NCBI RefSeq assembly: GCF_028288205.1
Contig: NZ_JAQBOD010000006.1
Coordinates: forward strand, 1-64,000
Length of the DNA stretch: 64,000 nucleotides
Origin: Mucilaginibacter sp.
Lineage (GTDB): Bacteria > Bacteroidota > Bacteroidia > Sphingobacteriales > Sphingobacteriaceae
Direction: 5' to 3'
A model generated the notes under the pieces. That model was not told where the DNA came from. It was given only the letters and a program-made list of their open reading frames with translations, and ran no database searches. The translations under genes were made by a program, and so were the position numbers. Of the stretch, positions 23,053 through 32,885 are shown piece by piece (the stretch's first letter is position 1; every line of letters starts with the position of its first letter).

Positions 23053-25977
23053 CTAATTTATAGGCCCATCCATTAACAGATCATGTTGTTTTTTAGCACC
23101 ACTGTCTGTGGCAGCAGCCTTGTCCGTTAACCGTATAGCCATTGCGTTACATAACTTTTGCCAGAACACGCTTGTTGTTTGGTTTAGAATATTATAATCA
23201 ATAGAACTTACACCCAAATTAGCTTTACCAAACGGCAGGTTAAGCATGGCCGCATTTTTGGGTTTGATCAAATGCTCATATAATACAACTTGCGCGCATT
23301 TTTTATTTTCAGGAAAGCCAAGTAACAGGTTCCAGTCAATTTCTCCGGCTTCCAACACTATCGAACCATGATTTAAAATATCACCTTCAATAGCCTGTTT
23401 CAGAATGTATTTATCGCCATTCATTTCAGAGAAATACAGATCGCGGATGCTGAATAATTTACCCACGGCATCAGCCTTATTGCTTTGCAGATCGGTGGTT
23501 TTAAATTCGCCTAATTGCAATGCAAATGGCAGCAGATCATTCACCGCTTTTGATGGCTGGTTATTGCCCGATACCAATACCCATACAAAGCCGCCATTTT
23601 TTTTAACACGGTCAATTATAGCTTTATTTTGTTCCAACTCACTTGCGGCAACATTATCGCCATCAATAATTATTAATGAGGCGGTTTCTTTATTCCCATC
23701 CAAACTTAAACCAATGTTATTAAAGAATTTAGCTAATGCGCCATCCATTTTACCTATAAATATGGCTCGGCTAAATTTGGCTTCTGTTGGGATAAATTTT
23801 TGTTGCCGGGCAGTATCCAGAATATGATCCCACTTACCCGGTTTACCTGCCATGGCTGCCTTTAATGCTTCAAACATTGGCAAAGGTTTATACAATGGCA
23901 ATGAAGGATCTAATCCCGGATTAAACGTTGTTACATAAGGCGGAATACGTTCTATCTGGTAACCCGGTTTGCCTTCCTCATAAGGTTTGCCGGCGAAAAT
24001 ACCGTCGTTCAGATCGGGCAGGCGCGAATAATCACTGTATCCCAAATTCATATGTTCTATACCGAACCAGCTAACTTCGGACGGTGAATAATAAGCCAGC
24101 AACGGCTTGGCCATTTTAATTACATTTTGATAAACATCAACCGCCAATGCTTCGTTACGCCCGTAGTAAGATTCGTAAGGTTTATCGCCTGCAAACTGCA
24201 CCAATTGATTTGGCTTACCATAATAAGTAGCCCCCGATTCGCCTACAACCAACGGCTTGCCTACCACTTTAGGCAAACGCTCCAGGGTAATACCATGCGA
24301 GAAGTGCTTGCTCCAAACAGCCAGTTTTCCGTGCATATCTTCATCACCATCATCGGTTATAAAATCGCGGGTAGGATCAAGCAGCGCGGGGCGACGTGCC
24401 AATGCAACACTTTTTTCTTCCCAAATAGCAGCAATATCGGGAGTAGGTTTATTATAGGCCGATATAGCAAACAACTCATTACCCGCGCTCCAGCCAATAA
24501 CTGCCGGGTGGTTACGGTCGCGCATAACCAAATCGTCAACATGCTTGGCGGTGCGCTCCCAGCTAATCTCTTCGCCAAAATTCAATGAAAGCGAGCTGCC
24601 GAAAAGCGCGGCTTCATCCAATACCATCAGGCCCATTTCATCGGCTAAACTTAAATAGGTTGCCGGCCATGGCTGCGCGTGCAAGCGCACGGCGTTACCG
24701 CCAAAATCCTTAATCATTTTAAACCAGGCATAGGCAAACCTGCGCGATTCTACATAGGCCCCAAACGGGTGTTGTATATCTGCAAAGCACTGAATTTTGC
24801 TACCATTCAGGTAAAAGTCTTTACCATTAATTTTAAACTGGCGCCAGCCAAAACGTTCGCTTTTAGTATCAATAACCTGCTTTTGATTATTTACATTTAA
24901 TACTACCGTGTATAAATTAGGCGTAGCCGGACTCCAATACTTTAAACGGCCCTTAACTTTGGTACTAAGCGTTATCTTTTTTAATTCGCCTGGTTGCAGC
25001 GTTATTGACGATGTGGCTATATTTATTAAGGCGATTTTTCCCAGCTGCCATTTAATTTCGGGAGCAGTTAACACATCTTTACCGGCAAGGTTTATCCATT
25101 GTTTAATATTGCCGGCAAGCGATATTTTCTGCGCTTTTTTAGTTTGATTGATCAGTTGCAGATCAAACTCCAACAGATCTTTATCAACCCATGGTTTTAC
25201 AAATACATTAGTTATCCGCACCGGTGGTACAGCAACTAAAAATACATCCTGCCATATACCAACCAAACCATCGGTGTTTGATCCCGGCGGGTAGGTGGAA
25301 CGGAAATAGCGGTACTTAGCATCTGTTTTGTTAAATAGATTGCGGTTCCTTACCCCTACCAGCAATTCGTTGCTTTGATTGCTTTTTACAAAGTCGGTTA
25401 CATCAACATCAAAAGGTAAATAGTCGCCGAAATGTTGGGCTGCTTTTTTGCCGTTTATCATCACCACAAAATCACCCATTATGGCTTCGAAATGTACAAT
25501 AATGCGTTTGCCCACCCATTTTGCAGGCACGCTGAACCGGCGTTTTAACCAGCCCATCCTAACACTCTCCCAACTCTTGGGATAGCTTGGATAATAAACA
25601 GACGACGGCGCGTAAGGCTGATTTGTACCCTTACCTACATTGCTTCCTCCACCCCAATTGTTCACGTTCCACGGTGATGGTATCTTGATCTTAGTTTCTT
25701 CCCATTTACCAGCTTCAGGTGCGGTCAATTCAGGTGCTACACCTTTGTTAGCTATCCAGCCTTGTGGTATAGCTACCGGCTGAAAATCCCAACGCCCATT
25801 AAGGCATATTTCTTCGCGGTATGGTTTTTCCTGTGGGGTGATTATCCCTTCGGCTGGTGATATATCGCGGTTAAACTTTATGCCTTGCGCTTTAGCAATG
25901 TTATGGCAAGCGATGATCATAAACAAAAAAAGAGCAGGTATAAAACCTGCTCTTTTAATCATATTAATATATTTCAT
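23053..25977 (-). CDS. Secreted glycoside hydrolase family 2 enzyme
   Basis: The 974-residue protein has an N-terminal hydrophobic export signal (residues 8-30). The GH2 layout is complete: a jelly-roll sugar-binding domain (about 50-250, with GRWDFQP and SPWNVN), an immunoglobulin-like domain (about 255-380), and a TIM barrel (about 385-720). The acid/base is E501 in SAGNE and the nucleophile is E580 in VVGESG. A C-terminal region of about 220 residues resembles a glutamine-amidotransferase-like or beta-sandwich add-on. GH2 covers beta-galactosidase, beta-mannosidase and beta-glucuronidase; I cannot choose between them, though two GH92 alpha-mannosidase genes immediately upstream make a mannose-containing glycan plausible. 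Confidence 0.88.
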   Translation of the reverse strand: MKYINMIKRAGFIPALFLFMIIACHNIAKAQGIKFNRDISPAEGIITPQEKPYREEICLNGRWDFQPVAIPQGWIANKGVAPELTAPEAGKWEETKIKIPSPWNVNNWGGGSNVGKGTNQPYAPSSVYYPSYPKSWESVRMGWLKRRFSVPAKWVGKRIIVHFEAIMGDFVVMINGKKAAQHFGDYLPFDVDVTDFVKSNQSNELLVGVRNRNLFNKTDAKYRYFRSTYPPGSNTDGLVGIWQDVFLVAVPPVRITNVFVKPWVDKDLLEFDLQLINQTKKAQKISLAGNIKQWINLAGKDVLTAPEIKWQLGKIALINIATSSITLQPGELKKITLSTKVKGRLKYWSPATPNLYTVVLNVNNQKQVIDTKSERFGWRQFKINGKDFYLNGSKIQCFADIQHPFGAYVESRRFAYAWFKMIKDFGGNAVRLHAQPWPATYLSLADEMGLMVLDEAALFGSSLSLNFGEEISWERTAKHVDDLVMRDRNHPAVIGWSAGNELFAISAYNKPTPDIAAIWEEKSVALARRPALLDPTRDFITDDGDEDMHGKLAVWSKHFSHGITLERLPKVVGKPLVVGESGATYYGKPNQLVQFAGDKPYESYYGRNEALAVDVYQNVIKMAKPLLAYYSPSEVSWFGIEHMNLGYSDYSRLPDLNDGIFAGKPYEEGKPGYQIERIPPYVTTFNPGLDPSLPLYKPLPMFEALKAAMAGKPGKWDHILDTARQQKFIPTEAKFSRAIFIGKMDGALAKFFNNIGLSLDGNKETASLIIIDGDNVAASELEQNKAIIDRVKKNGGFVWVLVSGNNQPSKAVNDLLPFALQLGEFKTTDLQSNKADAVGKLFSIRDLYFSEMNGDKYILKQAIEGDILNHGSIVLEAGEIDWNLLLGFPENKKCAQVVLYEHLIKPKNAAMLNLPFGKANLGVSSIDYNILNQTTSVFWQKLCNAMAIRLTDKAAATDSGAKKQHDLLMDGPIN

Positions 25978-25986
25978 TTGACTGAA

Positions 25987-28254
25987 TTAATCTAATCCCC
26001 AGCTTTTGTTTGGTTTTGGACCCATCTCTAACTCCAATTTACCACCAGCCACTAATTCGGCATGTGTAAATTGCGGTGTATTAATGGTTTTGCCATTGAA
26101 TTTCGCGCTCTGAATGTATTTATTTACTACAGAGCAATTGTTTGCTATCATAGTAAATTGTTTGCCATTTTGCAGATTAATAGTAACCTTTTTAAATACC
26201 GGGCTGCCTATGGTATAAATTGGACTACCCGGCGTAATAGGGTAAAATCCCATTGAAGAAAATACCACGAAAGCTGTCATACCGCCACCGTCTTCATCAC
26301 CCGGAATACCAAATACGTTGTCTTTATACCATAGATCTAATAACAGGCGAATATGTGCCTGTGTTTTCCACGGAGCGCCTGCATAATTGTATAAGTACGG
26401 GATATGGAAGCTTGGCTCATTACCCATAGAGAATTCGCCTACCAGGCCTGTAGCATCAGGGAACTTGCTCCAAAATTCATACTTACTGCGGCCAAGCGGC
26501 TCGCGGAACAACTGATCCAATTTAGCCTGCATTGCAGCTTTGCCGCCCATAAGGGTTGTTAAACCCGGAATATCATGCTGTACCTGCCATAAATAGGTCC
26601 ATCCGTTATTCTCATCAAAATAATCACGACCACCAACACCACCATCAAATTTAGGATCGATGTTTATCCAGTTGCCATCTGCATCTTTAGGCATAAACAT
26701 TTTTATATCGTCCTTCCACAGGTTTTTATAGTTTTTAGACCGAGCATTGAATTTTGTATAATCATCATTCTTACCTAATTCTTTAGCCATTTGCCCAAGC
26801 GACCAATCATCAAAAGAGGTTCCTAAGGTTACCGCGACAGCTTGTCTTTTTTCAAAAGAGTTTACTTCAGGTATGGTTTCCTTCTCGCCAACTTTTAAAG
26901 CAGGATAATAACCTTTAGCATAATAAAAATCTTCTAATGTGCCTTTTGGCCCGTTGCGCCATGGCAGCATGGTAGCCTGTGTAGCATTCTTTACCATAGC
27001 ATCATAAGCGGCAGGTACATCAAAATCACGGATGCCTTTACGATAATCATCCAACAGCATTGTTGTAGAGTGGAAGCCATTCATACAAGCATGGTCGCCA
27101 AATAATACCGGGAAGGTTGGTAACCAGCCAGATTGCTGGTATTGTAACACATAAGAGTTTGCCATATCGCCTTCCAGCTTAGGGTTCAATATGGTACGTA
27201 ACGGATGCAGGGCAAGGTAAGTATCCCATGTCCAGTCATCTACATAAAACGGCCTGTTATTAGTAATTGTATGTATTTTATTATCAAAGCCGCTGTAGTA
27301 CTGACCATCTTCGGTTATATTAACCATACGTTCGTTGCAGCGATAAAATGCTGTATAGAATGAACGTTTCTGAGCCTCGGTACCACCCTCAACATTAATT
27401 TTACCTATTACATCGGCCCATGCTTTTTCGCCTGCATTTTTAATATCGGCAAATTGTTTGCCGGTTAGCTCTTTGGTATAATTCTTTTTAGCTTGCTCGG
27501 GGCTTATGTATGATATAGCATACCTGAACTCAATTTTGTTTGACGCGCTTTGTGCAAAACTAATAAATGAACGTACGCCTTTGCCTTCTACACTGGTTTC
27601 ATCGGCTATCTTTCCATCTTTAACAACACCGGCCTTACCTTCGGCGCTAAATGTACCGTACAGGTAAACTTTAATGTTATCATGATAGGTTTCTGTACCG
27701 GTTACTTCTTTGCCGTTAAAGTTAAATGAACCAACACCTGGATTTAAAAGCCCGAAAAGCAATGTTTTATGCGCTGCATTGGCCGGGAACTCAAAACGGT
27801 ATAAACCTGTTTTTTTACCTGCTGTAAACTCAACCGTTATTTCATCGTCAATTAAATAAGTGGAGTAATACCAGGGGCGTGTTACTTCCAATTCATGATC
27901 CCAGGTTTGTTTTGCGCGCCAGTCTGTAAGCGACAATACTTTTACCGATGGTTTTAAAGAAAACACCTCGCCTAAACGATGCGAAACTATACATAACGGA
28001 AAGCTGGAAATCTGGTCGTCAATATAATCTGCCCTAATTGGATACATCCGCATTACCTGGTTAGGTAATTGAACCGTTGGGCGTGTAGGCTGCAATAAAG
28101 CGCCAACGTTACCTATCCGTGGGTCCACATATTGTAGATTGTCTTCTTTGGCGCTGCTGCTTTTTTTCTGGGCAACAACGGGTGCGGTGCAATAAAACAA
28201 AGCTGCTATTGATAAAGAAGCTGTTGTAAATAAGCGTGAAATACTTTTATTCAT
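25987..28254 (-). CDS. Glycoside hydrolase family 92 alpha-mannosidase-like enzyme, first copy
   Basis: The 755-residue protein has a signal peptide (about 1-28, ending PVVAQ). GH92 enzymes are calcium-dependent, inverting exo-alpha-mannosidases. It has DDWTWDTYLALHPL at 339-352, the likely acid E613 in GNEPSFH, and the base region GDEDGG (652-657). The residue after GNEPS is Phe616, where the neighbouring copy has His; this segment lines the mannose site and may alter linkage preference. The N-terminal domain begins YVDPRIGN rather than the usual YVDPxIGTGGHG, another sign of a divergent subgroup. It ends 9 bases before GH2 and lies 39 bases after the second GH92. Confidence 0.88.
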   Translation of the reverse strand: MNKSISRLFTTASLSIAALFYCTAPVVAQKKSSSAKEDNLQYVDPRIGNVGALLQPTRPTVQLPNQVMRMYPIRADYIDDQISSFPLCIVSHRLGEVFSLKPSVKVLSLTDWRAKQTWDHELEVTRPWYYSTYLIDDEITVEFTAGKKTGLYRFEFPANAAHKTLLFGLLNPGVGSFNFNGKEVTGTETYHDNIKVYLYGTFSAEGKAGVVKDGKIADETSVEGKGVRSFISFAQSASNKIEFRYAISYISPEQAKKNYTKELTGKQFADIKNAGEKAWADVIGKINVEGGTEAQKRSFYTAFYRCNERMVNITEDGQYYSGFDNKIHTITNNRPFYVDDWTWDTYLALHPLRTILNPKLEGDMANSYVLQYQQSGWLPTFPVLFGDHACMNGFHSTTMLLDDYRKGIRDFDVPAAYDAMVKNATQATMLPWRNGPKGTLEDFYYAKGYYPALKVGEKETIPEVNSFEKRQAVAVTLGTSFDDWSLGQMAKELGKNDDYTKFNARSKNYKNLWKDDIKMFMPKDADGNWINIDPKFDGGVGGRDYFDENNGWTYLWQVQHDIPGLTTLMGGKAAMQAKLDQLFREPLGRSKYEFWSKFPDATGLVGEFSMGNEPSFHIPYLYNYAGAPWKTQAHIRLLLDLWYKDNVFGIPGDEDGGGMTAFVVFSSMGFYPITPGSPIYTIGSPVFKKVTINLQNGKQFTMIANNCSVVNKYIQSAKFNGKTINTPQFTHAELVAGGKLELEMGPKPNKSWGLD

Positions 28255-28293
28255 TGTTAGCGTTTTTATAAAGGAATATTAGTTTAAAGTTAT

Positions 28294-30534
28294 TTATTCT
28301 ATTTGTGATTTTGGCCTGTTAACAGCCAGCTTACCAAAATTATAATTCGGCTTGTCGCCCATGGTTATTTTAAGGTTGCCGCCTTTCATAACGTCATTGT
28401 GTTTGATAAAGCTTTTATCATATTTTACACCATTTAGCTCCATGCTTTGGATGTAGATATTTTTGCTGCTGTTATTAATTACAGTTGTTGTAAAGAATTT
28501 ACCGCCGCCCACATCAATCTTCACCTTATCAAATAACGGGCTGCCCATTACATAAATTCCGCTTGCGGGGTTACAAGGATAAAATCCCATCGACGACATA
28601 ATATACCATGATGACATGGCGCCGCAATCTTCGTTACCGGCCAATCCGTCAATTTTATCCGTATAAAACTCGCGCATTACCTGCCTCACTTTCTCGGCGG
28701 TTTTCCATTGTACACCGGCAAAAGCATACATATAGGTCATGGGATGACTTGGCTCATTACCATGCGCATACATGCCTATCAGCCCCGAAATATCGGAAGA
28801 TGCTTCAGCGCCCATATCGCCTGTTACTTTAAAAAACTCATCAAATTTATCTATAAAGCCTTTATCGCCGCCCATTAAAGCAATTAAACCCTCTACATCC
28901 TGTGGTACCAGCCAGGTATATTGCCAGCCGTTGCCTTCTGTAAAGTCGCCTTTACCGTGGATAGATTTTAATGGATCGTAAGGTGTTTTCCATGAGCCAT
29001 CGCTCATTTTTGGGCGAACAAATTTGATGGACTCATCAAAATAGTTTTTATAGTAGCCCGCACGTTTGGTATACTCTTGATAATCGGCAGTTTTACCTAA
29101 TTTTTTCGCCATCTGGGCAATGCACCAATCGTCAATAGCATATTCCATCGCTTTTGATACTGATTCGTATTCTTTATCAGCAGGAATATAACCTTTCTCT
29201 TTAATGTATTTCATCCCATAATCATCACGGGTTGATGATTTGATAAGCGCTTCGTAAGCTAAATTTACATCAAAGCCTTTGTAGCCTTTTAAATAAGCGT
29301 CAACAATTACCGGCACGGCGCTATAACCCACCATACAATCAGTTTCGTTACCCATTAACGGCCATATAGGCAATTTGCCCTGCTGCTGGTATGCTACTAA
29401 TAATGAATTAATAAAATCTTTAACTCTATCCTGATGAATGATAGTACTTAAAGGAGCTGTTGAGCGATAGATGTCCCACAAAGAAAATTCAGAGTAATTG
29501 TTAAAGCCCGGGTTTGGATAAACTTTTTTATCTGTACCGCGATATGAGCCATCATGGTCATTAAACAATGCCGGATCTATCATAGTATGATAAAGCGCGG
29601 TATAGAAAGTTCTTTTATGGGCAAGGTCACTGGTTTCAACAGCAACTTTTGATAACTCTTTTTCCCATTTGGCTTTTGCCTGGTTAACAACGGCAGCAAA
29701 ATCCCAGGCTGGTATTTCGGCATTGATATTTGCCAATGCGTTCTCGCTGCTAACAGGCGAAATACCTACTTTAAACGATACTGTGCCCTGGGGTTTAGCA
29801 AAGCTGATTAATCCTTTAACTTTTTTATCTTTTAATTCGGTACCCGGTCTGGCCTCATTGGCATTAAATAGTTTAAGGTCTTTAAGTGATACAGAGCTCT
29901 TTATAGCAAACCATAATTGTTGGTTTTTTGCCCATCCGCTCGAAAAACGATAACCCAGAATGGTATGGTCATCAACCAGTTTTAAATAAGTATCAGTTGA
30001 TCTGTCCTGGTTACCTTCGCTTAGGTCTATAATGATATTTTCCTGCTCATTTGCCGGGAAAGTATATTTATGGAAAGCAACACGCTCGGTAGCGGTCAGC
30101 TCAACTTTAACGCCATTATCCAGCTTTAAGCTATAATATTCAGGGCTAACAGTTTCGTTTTTATGCTTGTATTTTGATGAATAGCCTAAAACAGTTTGTG
30201 TACCCCTGTCTGTACGCGGGGCACCTGTAAAAGGCATAATTAAAACATCGCCCAAGTCGCCAATACCGGTACCGCTTAAATGGGTTTGTGCAAAACCTAC
30301 ACAAACGCTGTCGGCATAATAATAGCCCGAACACCAGTCCCAGCCTTTATTAATATTGTTTGGCCCCACCTGTACGGCACCATAAGGAACACTTGCGCCC
30401 ATAAAGGTATGCCCGTGGCCACCTGTACCAATATACGGATCAACATATTTTAAAAAGCTTTGTTTTGTTTGAGCGTTACCCACCGTTGCGAATAATATAC
30501 AGGTGAATAAAAAAAGCAGGTTTCTTACTTTCAT
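28294..30534 (-). CDS. Glycoside hydrolase family 92 alpha-mannosidase, second copy
   Basis: The 746-residue protein has a signal peptide (1-21, ending GNAQ). It carries the canonical GH92 start YVDPYIGTGGHGHTF (30-44), SLWDIYRSTAPL (351-362), HGNEPSH with acid E594 (591-597), and the base segment GNEDCGAM (633-640, D636). The classic motif set suggests an active exo-alpha-mannosidase. It is the first glycosidase gene after the sigma/anti-sigma pair, separated by 249 bases of non-coding sequence, and begins a run of six secreted enzymes. Linkage specificity cannot be read from sequence alone. Confidence 0.92.
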   Translation of the reverse strand: MKVRNLLFLFTCILFATVGNAQTKQSFLKYVDPYIGTGGHGHTFMGASVPYGAVQVGPNNINKGWDWCSGYYYADSVCVGFAQTHLSGTGIGDLGDVLIMPFTGAPRTDRGTQTVLGYSSKYKHKNETVSPEYYSLKLDNGVKVELTATERVAFHKYTFPANEQENIIIDLSEGNQDRSTDTYLKLVDDHTILGYRFSSGWAKNQQLWFAIKSSVSLKDLKLFNANEARPGTELKDKKVKGLISFAKPQGTVSFKVGISPVSSENALANINAEIPAWDFAAVVNQAKAKWEKELSKVAVETSDLAHKRTFYTALYHTMIDPALFNDHDGSYRGTDKKVYPNPGFNNYSEFSLWDIYRSTAPLSTIIHQDRVKDFINSLLVAYQQQGKLPIWPLMGNETDCMVGYSAVPVIVDAYLKGYKGFDVNLAYEALIKSSTRDDYGMKYIKEKGYIPADKEYESVSKAMEYAIDDWCIAQMAKKLGKTADYQEYTKRAGYYKNYFDESIKFVRPKMSDGSWKTPYDPLKSIHGKGDFTEGNGWQYTWLVPQDVEGLIALMGGDKGFIDKFDEFFKVTGDMGAEASSDISGLIGMYAHGNEPSHPMTYMYAFAGVQWKTAEKVRQVMREFYTDKIDGLAGNEDCGAMSSWYIMSSMGFYPCNPASGIYVMGSPLFDKVKIDVGGGKFFTTTVINNSSKNIYIQSMELNGVKYDKSFIKHNDVMKGGNLKITMGDKPNYNFGKLAVNRPKSQIE

Positions 30535-30783
30535 GTTTAATTAATAGGGTTTATACTTTATAATAGGTTTGCGGGCACATCGTATCTTATGACATCGATT
30601 GCAGGTACGAATTAAGCGATAATTAATTAATATTGAATAACAAAATGTTAATTAAGCTCCAATTTCACTTAGGTGATAAAATTGTTACCAATCAAAGGCG
30701 TAAATATTACTGCCGAAAGGCATTTTTAATAGGTACCCGAAGTAACCCTCATGAAATGTTTTTTGCCCTGTACATCAATAAAA

Positions 30784-31965
30784 TTAAGGATTTACAACTA
30801 CTTGTCTTCCTTTGATCTCAAAATGCACCTCACCGGTTAGCTCCAGTATTTTCAGCACCTCTGATAACGGTGAATTTAAGGATATATCTGCAACAAAATG
30901 ATGGTCGCTTACTTTTTTATTATAAACTATACCCACATTATAGGCTCTTGATACCTGGCGCATAATTGACGCTATATCTGCACTATCAAAATGGAACATC
31001 CCGTTTTTCCAGGCTACGGCATCATTTACGTTAACATGGGTAGAAACTTTGTATTGCCCATCCTTTTGCAGTACTGATTCATCACCAGGTTTAAGCATAA
31101 CGCTTGATTTGTCATTTACACATTTTACCGATCCCTGCAGCAACGTGGTTTTAACTATCGCTTCATCACTATAAGCCATCACATTAAAATGAGTACCATA
31201 AACCCGCACTTCAGAATTATTAACTTTCACTACAAACGGCATCCTTTTATTTTTGGTTACCTCAAAATAGGCCTCCCCGGTAATTTCAACCAGCCGCTTA
31301 TTACCGGCAAAAGCAGTAGGGTAACGAATAGATGAGGCCGTATTTAACCATACTTGCGTGCCATCAGGCAAAGCCACACGGTATTTACCGCCGCGTGGTG
31401 TGGTAACGCTGTTATAGGCTATTGTATTTGTAAGAGCGCCCGGGTTGTAGGCCAGTTTTCCTTTTGTTTTAATGATACTTGCATTACTTTGACTAATAAC
31501 TGTATTGTCTTTAACCTTATCTAATTGTAGTGTTGAGCCGTCGGCAAGCGCAAGTATGGCACTTTCGGTAACCGGACCAATATCATTTTTTAGATCGCGC
31601 GGGGTATTGGCTACATTATCAGCCTTGTTGTTATTATTATTAAGGAACCAGCCGCCAATTGCAAGCAAACCAATAACAGATGCCGCTACAGCTATTTTAA
31701 CCCACATTTGCTTTATGCCGTGGAGTGGCGCTTTTTTCACATCAATTTGCTGATGCAGCTGCGCGAGTATTTTGTTAGAGAAGCATAGATCTAATGGTTG
31801 AGGATGGTTAAGACTATCTTCAAACTCGGCCTTTAAAATCTCCTTTAACTCGTGCCCGTTGGTACTTTCTATATAATTTAAAAGCCAGTCCTTTTCTGTA
31901 AGCGATAATTCTGCTTTATTAAGTAGTTGCTTTAATTGTTCTCTTTCGTTATTCATTTTACGCAA
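30784..31965 (-). CDS. FecR-family anti-sigma factor
   Basis: The 393-residue inner-membrane protein has a cytoplasmic N-terminal region (about 1-85), a membrane helix (about 88-107, KIAVAASVIGLLAIGGWFL), then a periplasmic FecR domain (NTASSIRYPTAF, GEAYFEV, VYGTHFNVMAY) and a C-terminal secretin/TonB-short-N-like domain (DISLNSPLSEVLKIL). In Bacteroidota it holds its cognate ECF sigma factor until a SusC-type transducer signals substrate. It lies 125 bases after the sigma gene. No SusC/SusD pair follows it here, which is unusual; the next genes are GH92 enzymes. Confidence 0.93.
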   Translation of the reverse strand: MRKMNNEREQLKQLLNKAELSLTEKDWLLNYIESTNGHELKEILKAEFEDSLNHPQPLDLCFSNKILAQLHQQIDVKKAPLHGIKQMWVKIAVAASVIGLLAIGGWFLNNNNNKADNVANTPRDLKNDIGPVTESAILALADGSTLQLDKVKDNTVISQSNASIIKTKGKLAYNPGALTNTIAYNSVTTPRGGKYRVALPDGTQVWLNTASSIRYPTAFAGNKRLVEITGEAYFEVTKNKRMPFVVKVNNSEVRVYGTHFNVMAYSDEAIVKTTLLQGSVKCVNDKSSVMLKPGDESVLQKDGQYKVSTHVNVNDAVAWKNGMFHFDSADIASIMRQVSRAYNVGIVYNKKVSDHHFVADISLNSPLSEVLKILELTGEVHFEIKGRQVVVNP

Positions 31966-32044
31966 TGGAACGCTGCCTTTATCCTCTAAATACTTCTTTC
32001 ATAAAAAAGGGGGGGATGATTAAAAATATTATTTACTATAGGGA

Positions 32045-32077
32045 AGATTTGACAACTTTTAAAAAGTTGTCAAATCT
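32045..32077. repeat. 33-bp near-perfect palindrome between sigma and anti-sigma genes
   Basis: AGATTTGACAACTTTT (32045-32060) and its exact reverse complement (32062-32077) are separated by one base. It matches the palindrome at 17562-17592 in length and layout, differing at four arm positions, each compensated in the other arm. It lies 13 bases after the sigma stop on the minus strand and could limit read-through into fecR. Confidence 0.75.
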
Positions 32078-32090
32078 ATTAGGTACATTA

Positions 32091-32687
32091 TCATAACATC
32101 ATTTTGGCAATAACCAACAGGTAAATACCCACTAAATGATCATTAGGATGTTTATCCACATATTCTTTAACGCTTTTAACAGCAATTGATAAATACTCTT
32201 TTACGGTGTGTTTAGATATATTGAGTTCGCGCGCTGTTTCCTCATAGCTTTTACCTTGCAGTTTGCACAAGTCAAAAACCTTTTGCTTTTGGGGCGACAG
32301 GTTTAAACAAGCCTTATTAATTAGCTGCAGCCGGGCCTCTTTTAAAAATGCGTCTGTATTATCATCATAGGCAAAATCGCCTTCTATCAGTGTAAAAGTT
32401 AAAGCCTGCTTTAAAGCCTTTTTTAAATGGGTTAATGATTTGTTATAGCTTACTACAAACAACCAGTTAGCAACAGGTTTTTGGGGATCTAACTTTGCCC
32501 TGTTTAACCATAATGCTATAAATACTTCCTGTAAAATATTTTCAGACCCTTCGGCATCCTTCAGCAGTTTAAAAATGTTTTTATAAATAGCCGGATGATA
32601 TTTAAAATAGATACTGTTATAGGCTTTTATCTCATCGTTTTGCAACCGAATGATAAGTTCAGAATCACTATAATTCTCTACACCCAT
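32091..32687 (-). CDS. ECF RNA polymerase sigma-70 factor (Bacteroidota FecI-like)
   Basis: The 198-residue protein has sigma region 2 at about 20-90 (FKYHPAIYKNIFKLLKD, ILQEVFIALWLNR) and region 4 at about 130-185 (LSPQKQKVFDLCKLQGKSYEETARELNISKHTVKEYL, a clear helix-turn-helix). A short hydrophobic tail (LVGIYLLVIAK) ends the protein, as in many FecI-like factors of the phylum. With the FecR gene downstream it forms a trans-envelope signalling pair that should drive transcription of a carbohydrate locus, probably the adjacent GH92-GH2-GH95 run. An unusual set of phased repeats lies about 140 bases upstream. Confidence 0.93.
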   Translation of the reverse strand: MGVENYSDSELIIRLQNDEIKAYNSIYFKYHPAIYKNIFKLLKDAEGSENILQEVFIALWLNRAKLDPQKPVANWLFVVSYNKSLTHLKKALKQALTFTLIEGDFAYDDNTDAFLKEARLQLINKACLNLSPQKQKVFDLCKLQGKSYEETARELNISKHTVKEYLSIAVKSVKEYVDKHPNDHLVGIYLLVIAKMML

Positions 32688-32828
32688 AATATAAATTCAG
32701 CAGGTAATTGATTTGGCTATAAGGTTGCAATTGGGGTAATACGTAAACCTATTTAATAAAATCAACAATTACAAAAACAAGTTCTGATTAATATAAAAAT
32801 TCGACTTTTTGGGTGATACTATTTTGTA

Positions 32829-32877
32829 AGTGTTGCACCCTATTGCAAAGTGTTGCATGTATTGCGCAACGCAACAC
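32829..32877. promoter_or_regulatory. Phased AGTGTTGCA repeats upstream of the sigma gene
   Basis: AGTGTTGCA occurs at 32829-32837 and 32849-32857, exactly 20 bases apart, with TTGCA between them. GTGTTGC (32850-32856) is also inverted as GCAACAC (32871-32877) around the palindrome TTGCGCAA (32862-32869). Spacing of two helical turns suggests protein binding. It lies between the sigma gene start and the terminator of the small peptide gene, so it most likely belongs to the sigma gene's control region. Confidence 0.4.
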
Positions 32878-32885
32878 CTTAAAAC

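Noticed and set aside
24127..24588. 153-codon frame antisense to the GH2 gene
   Set aside because: It lies wholly within the GH2 catalytic barrel, which has all its motifs; no independent evidence of coding.
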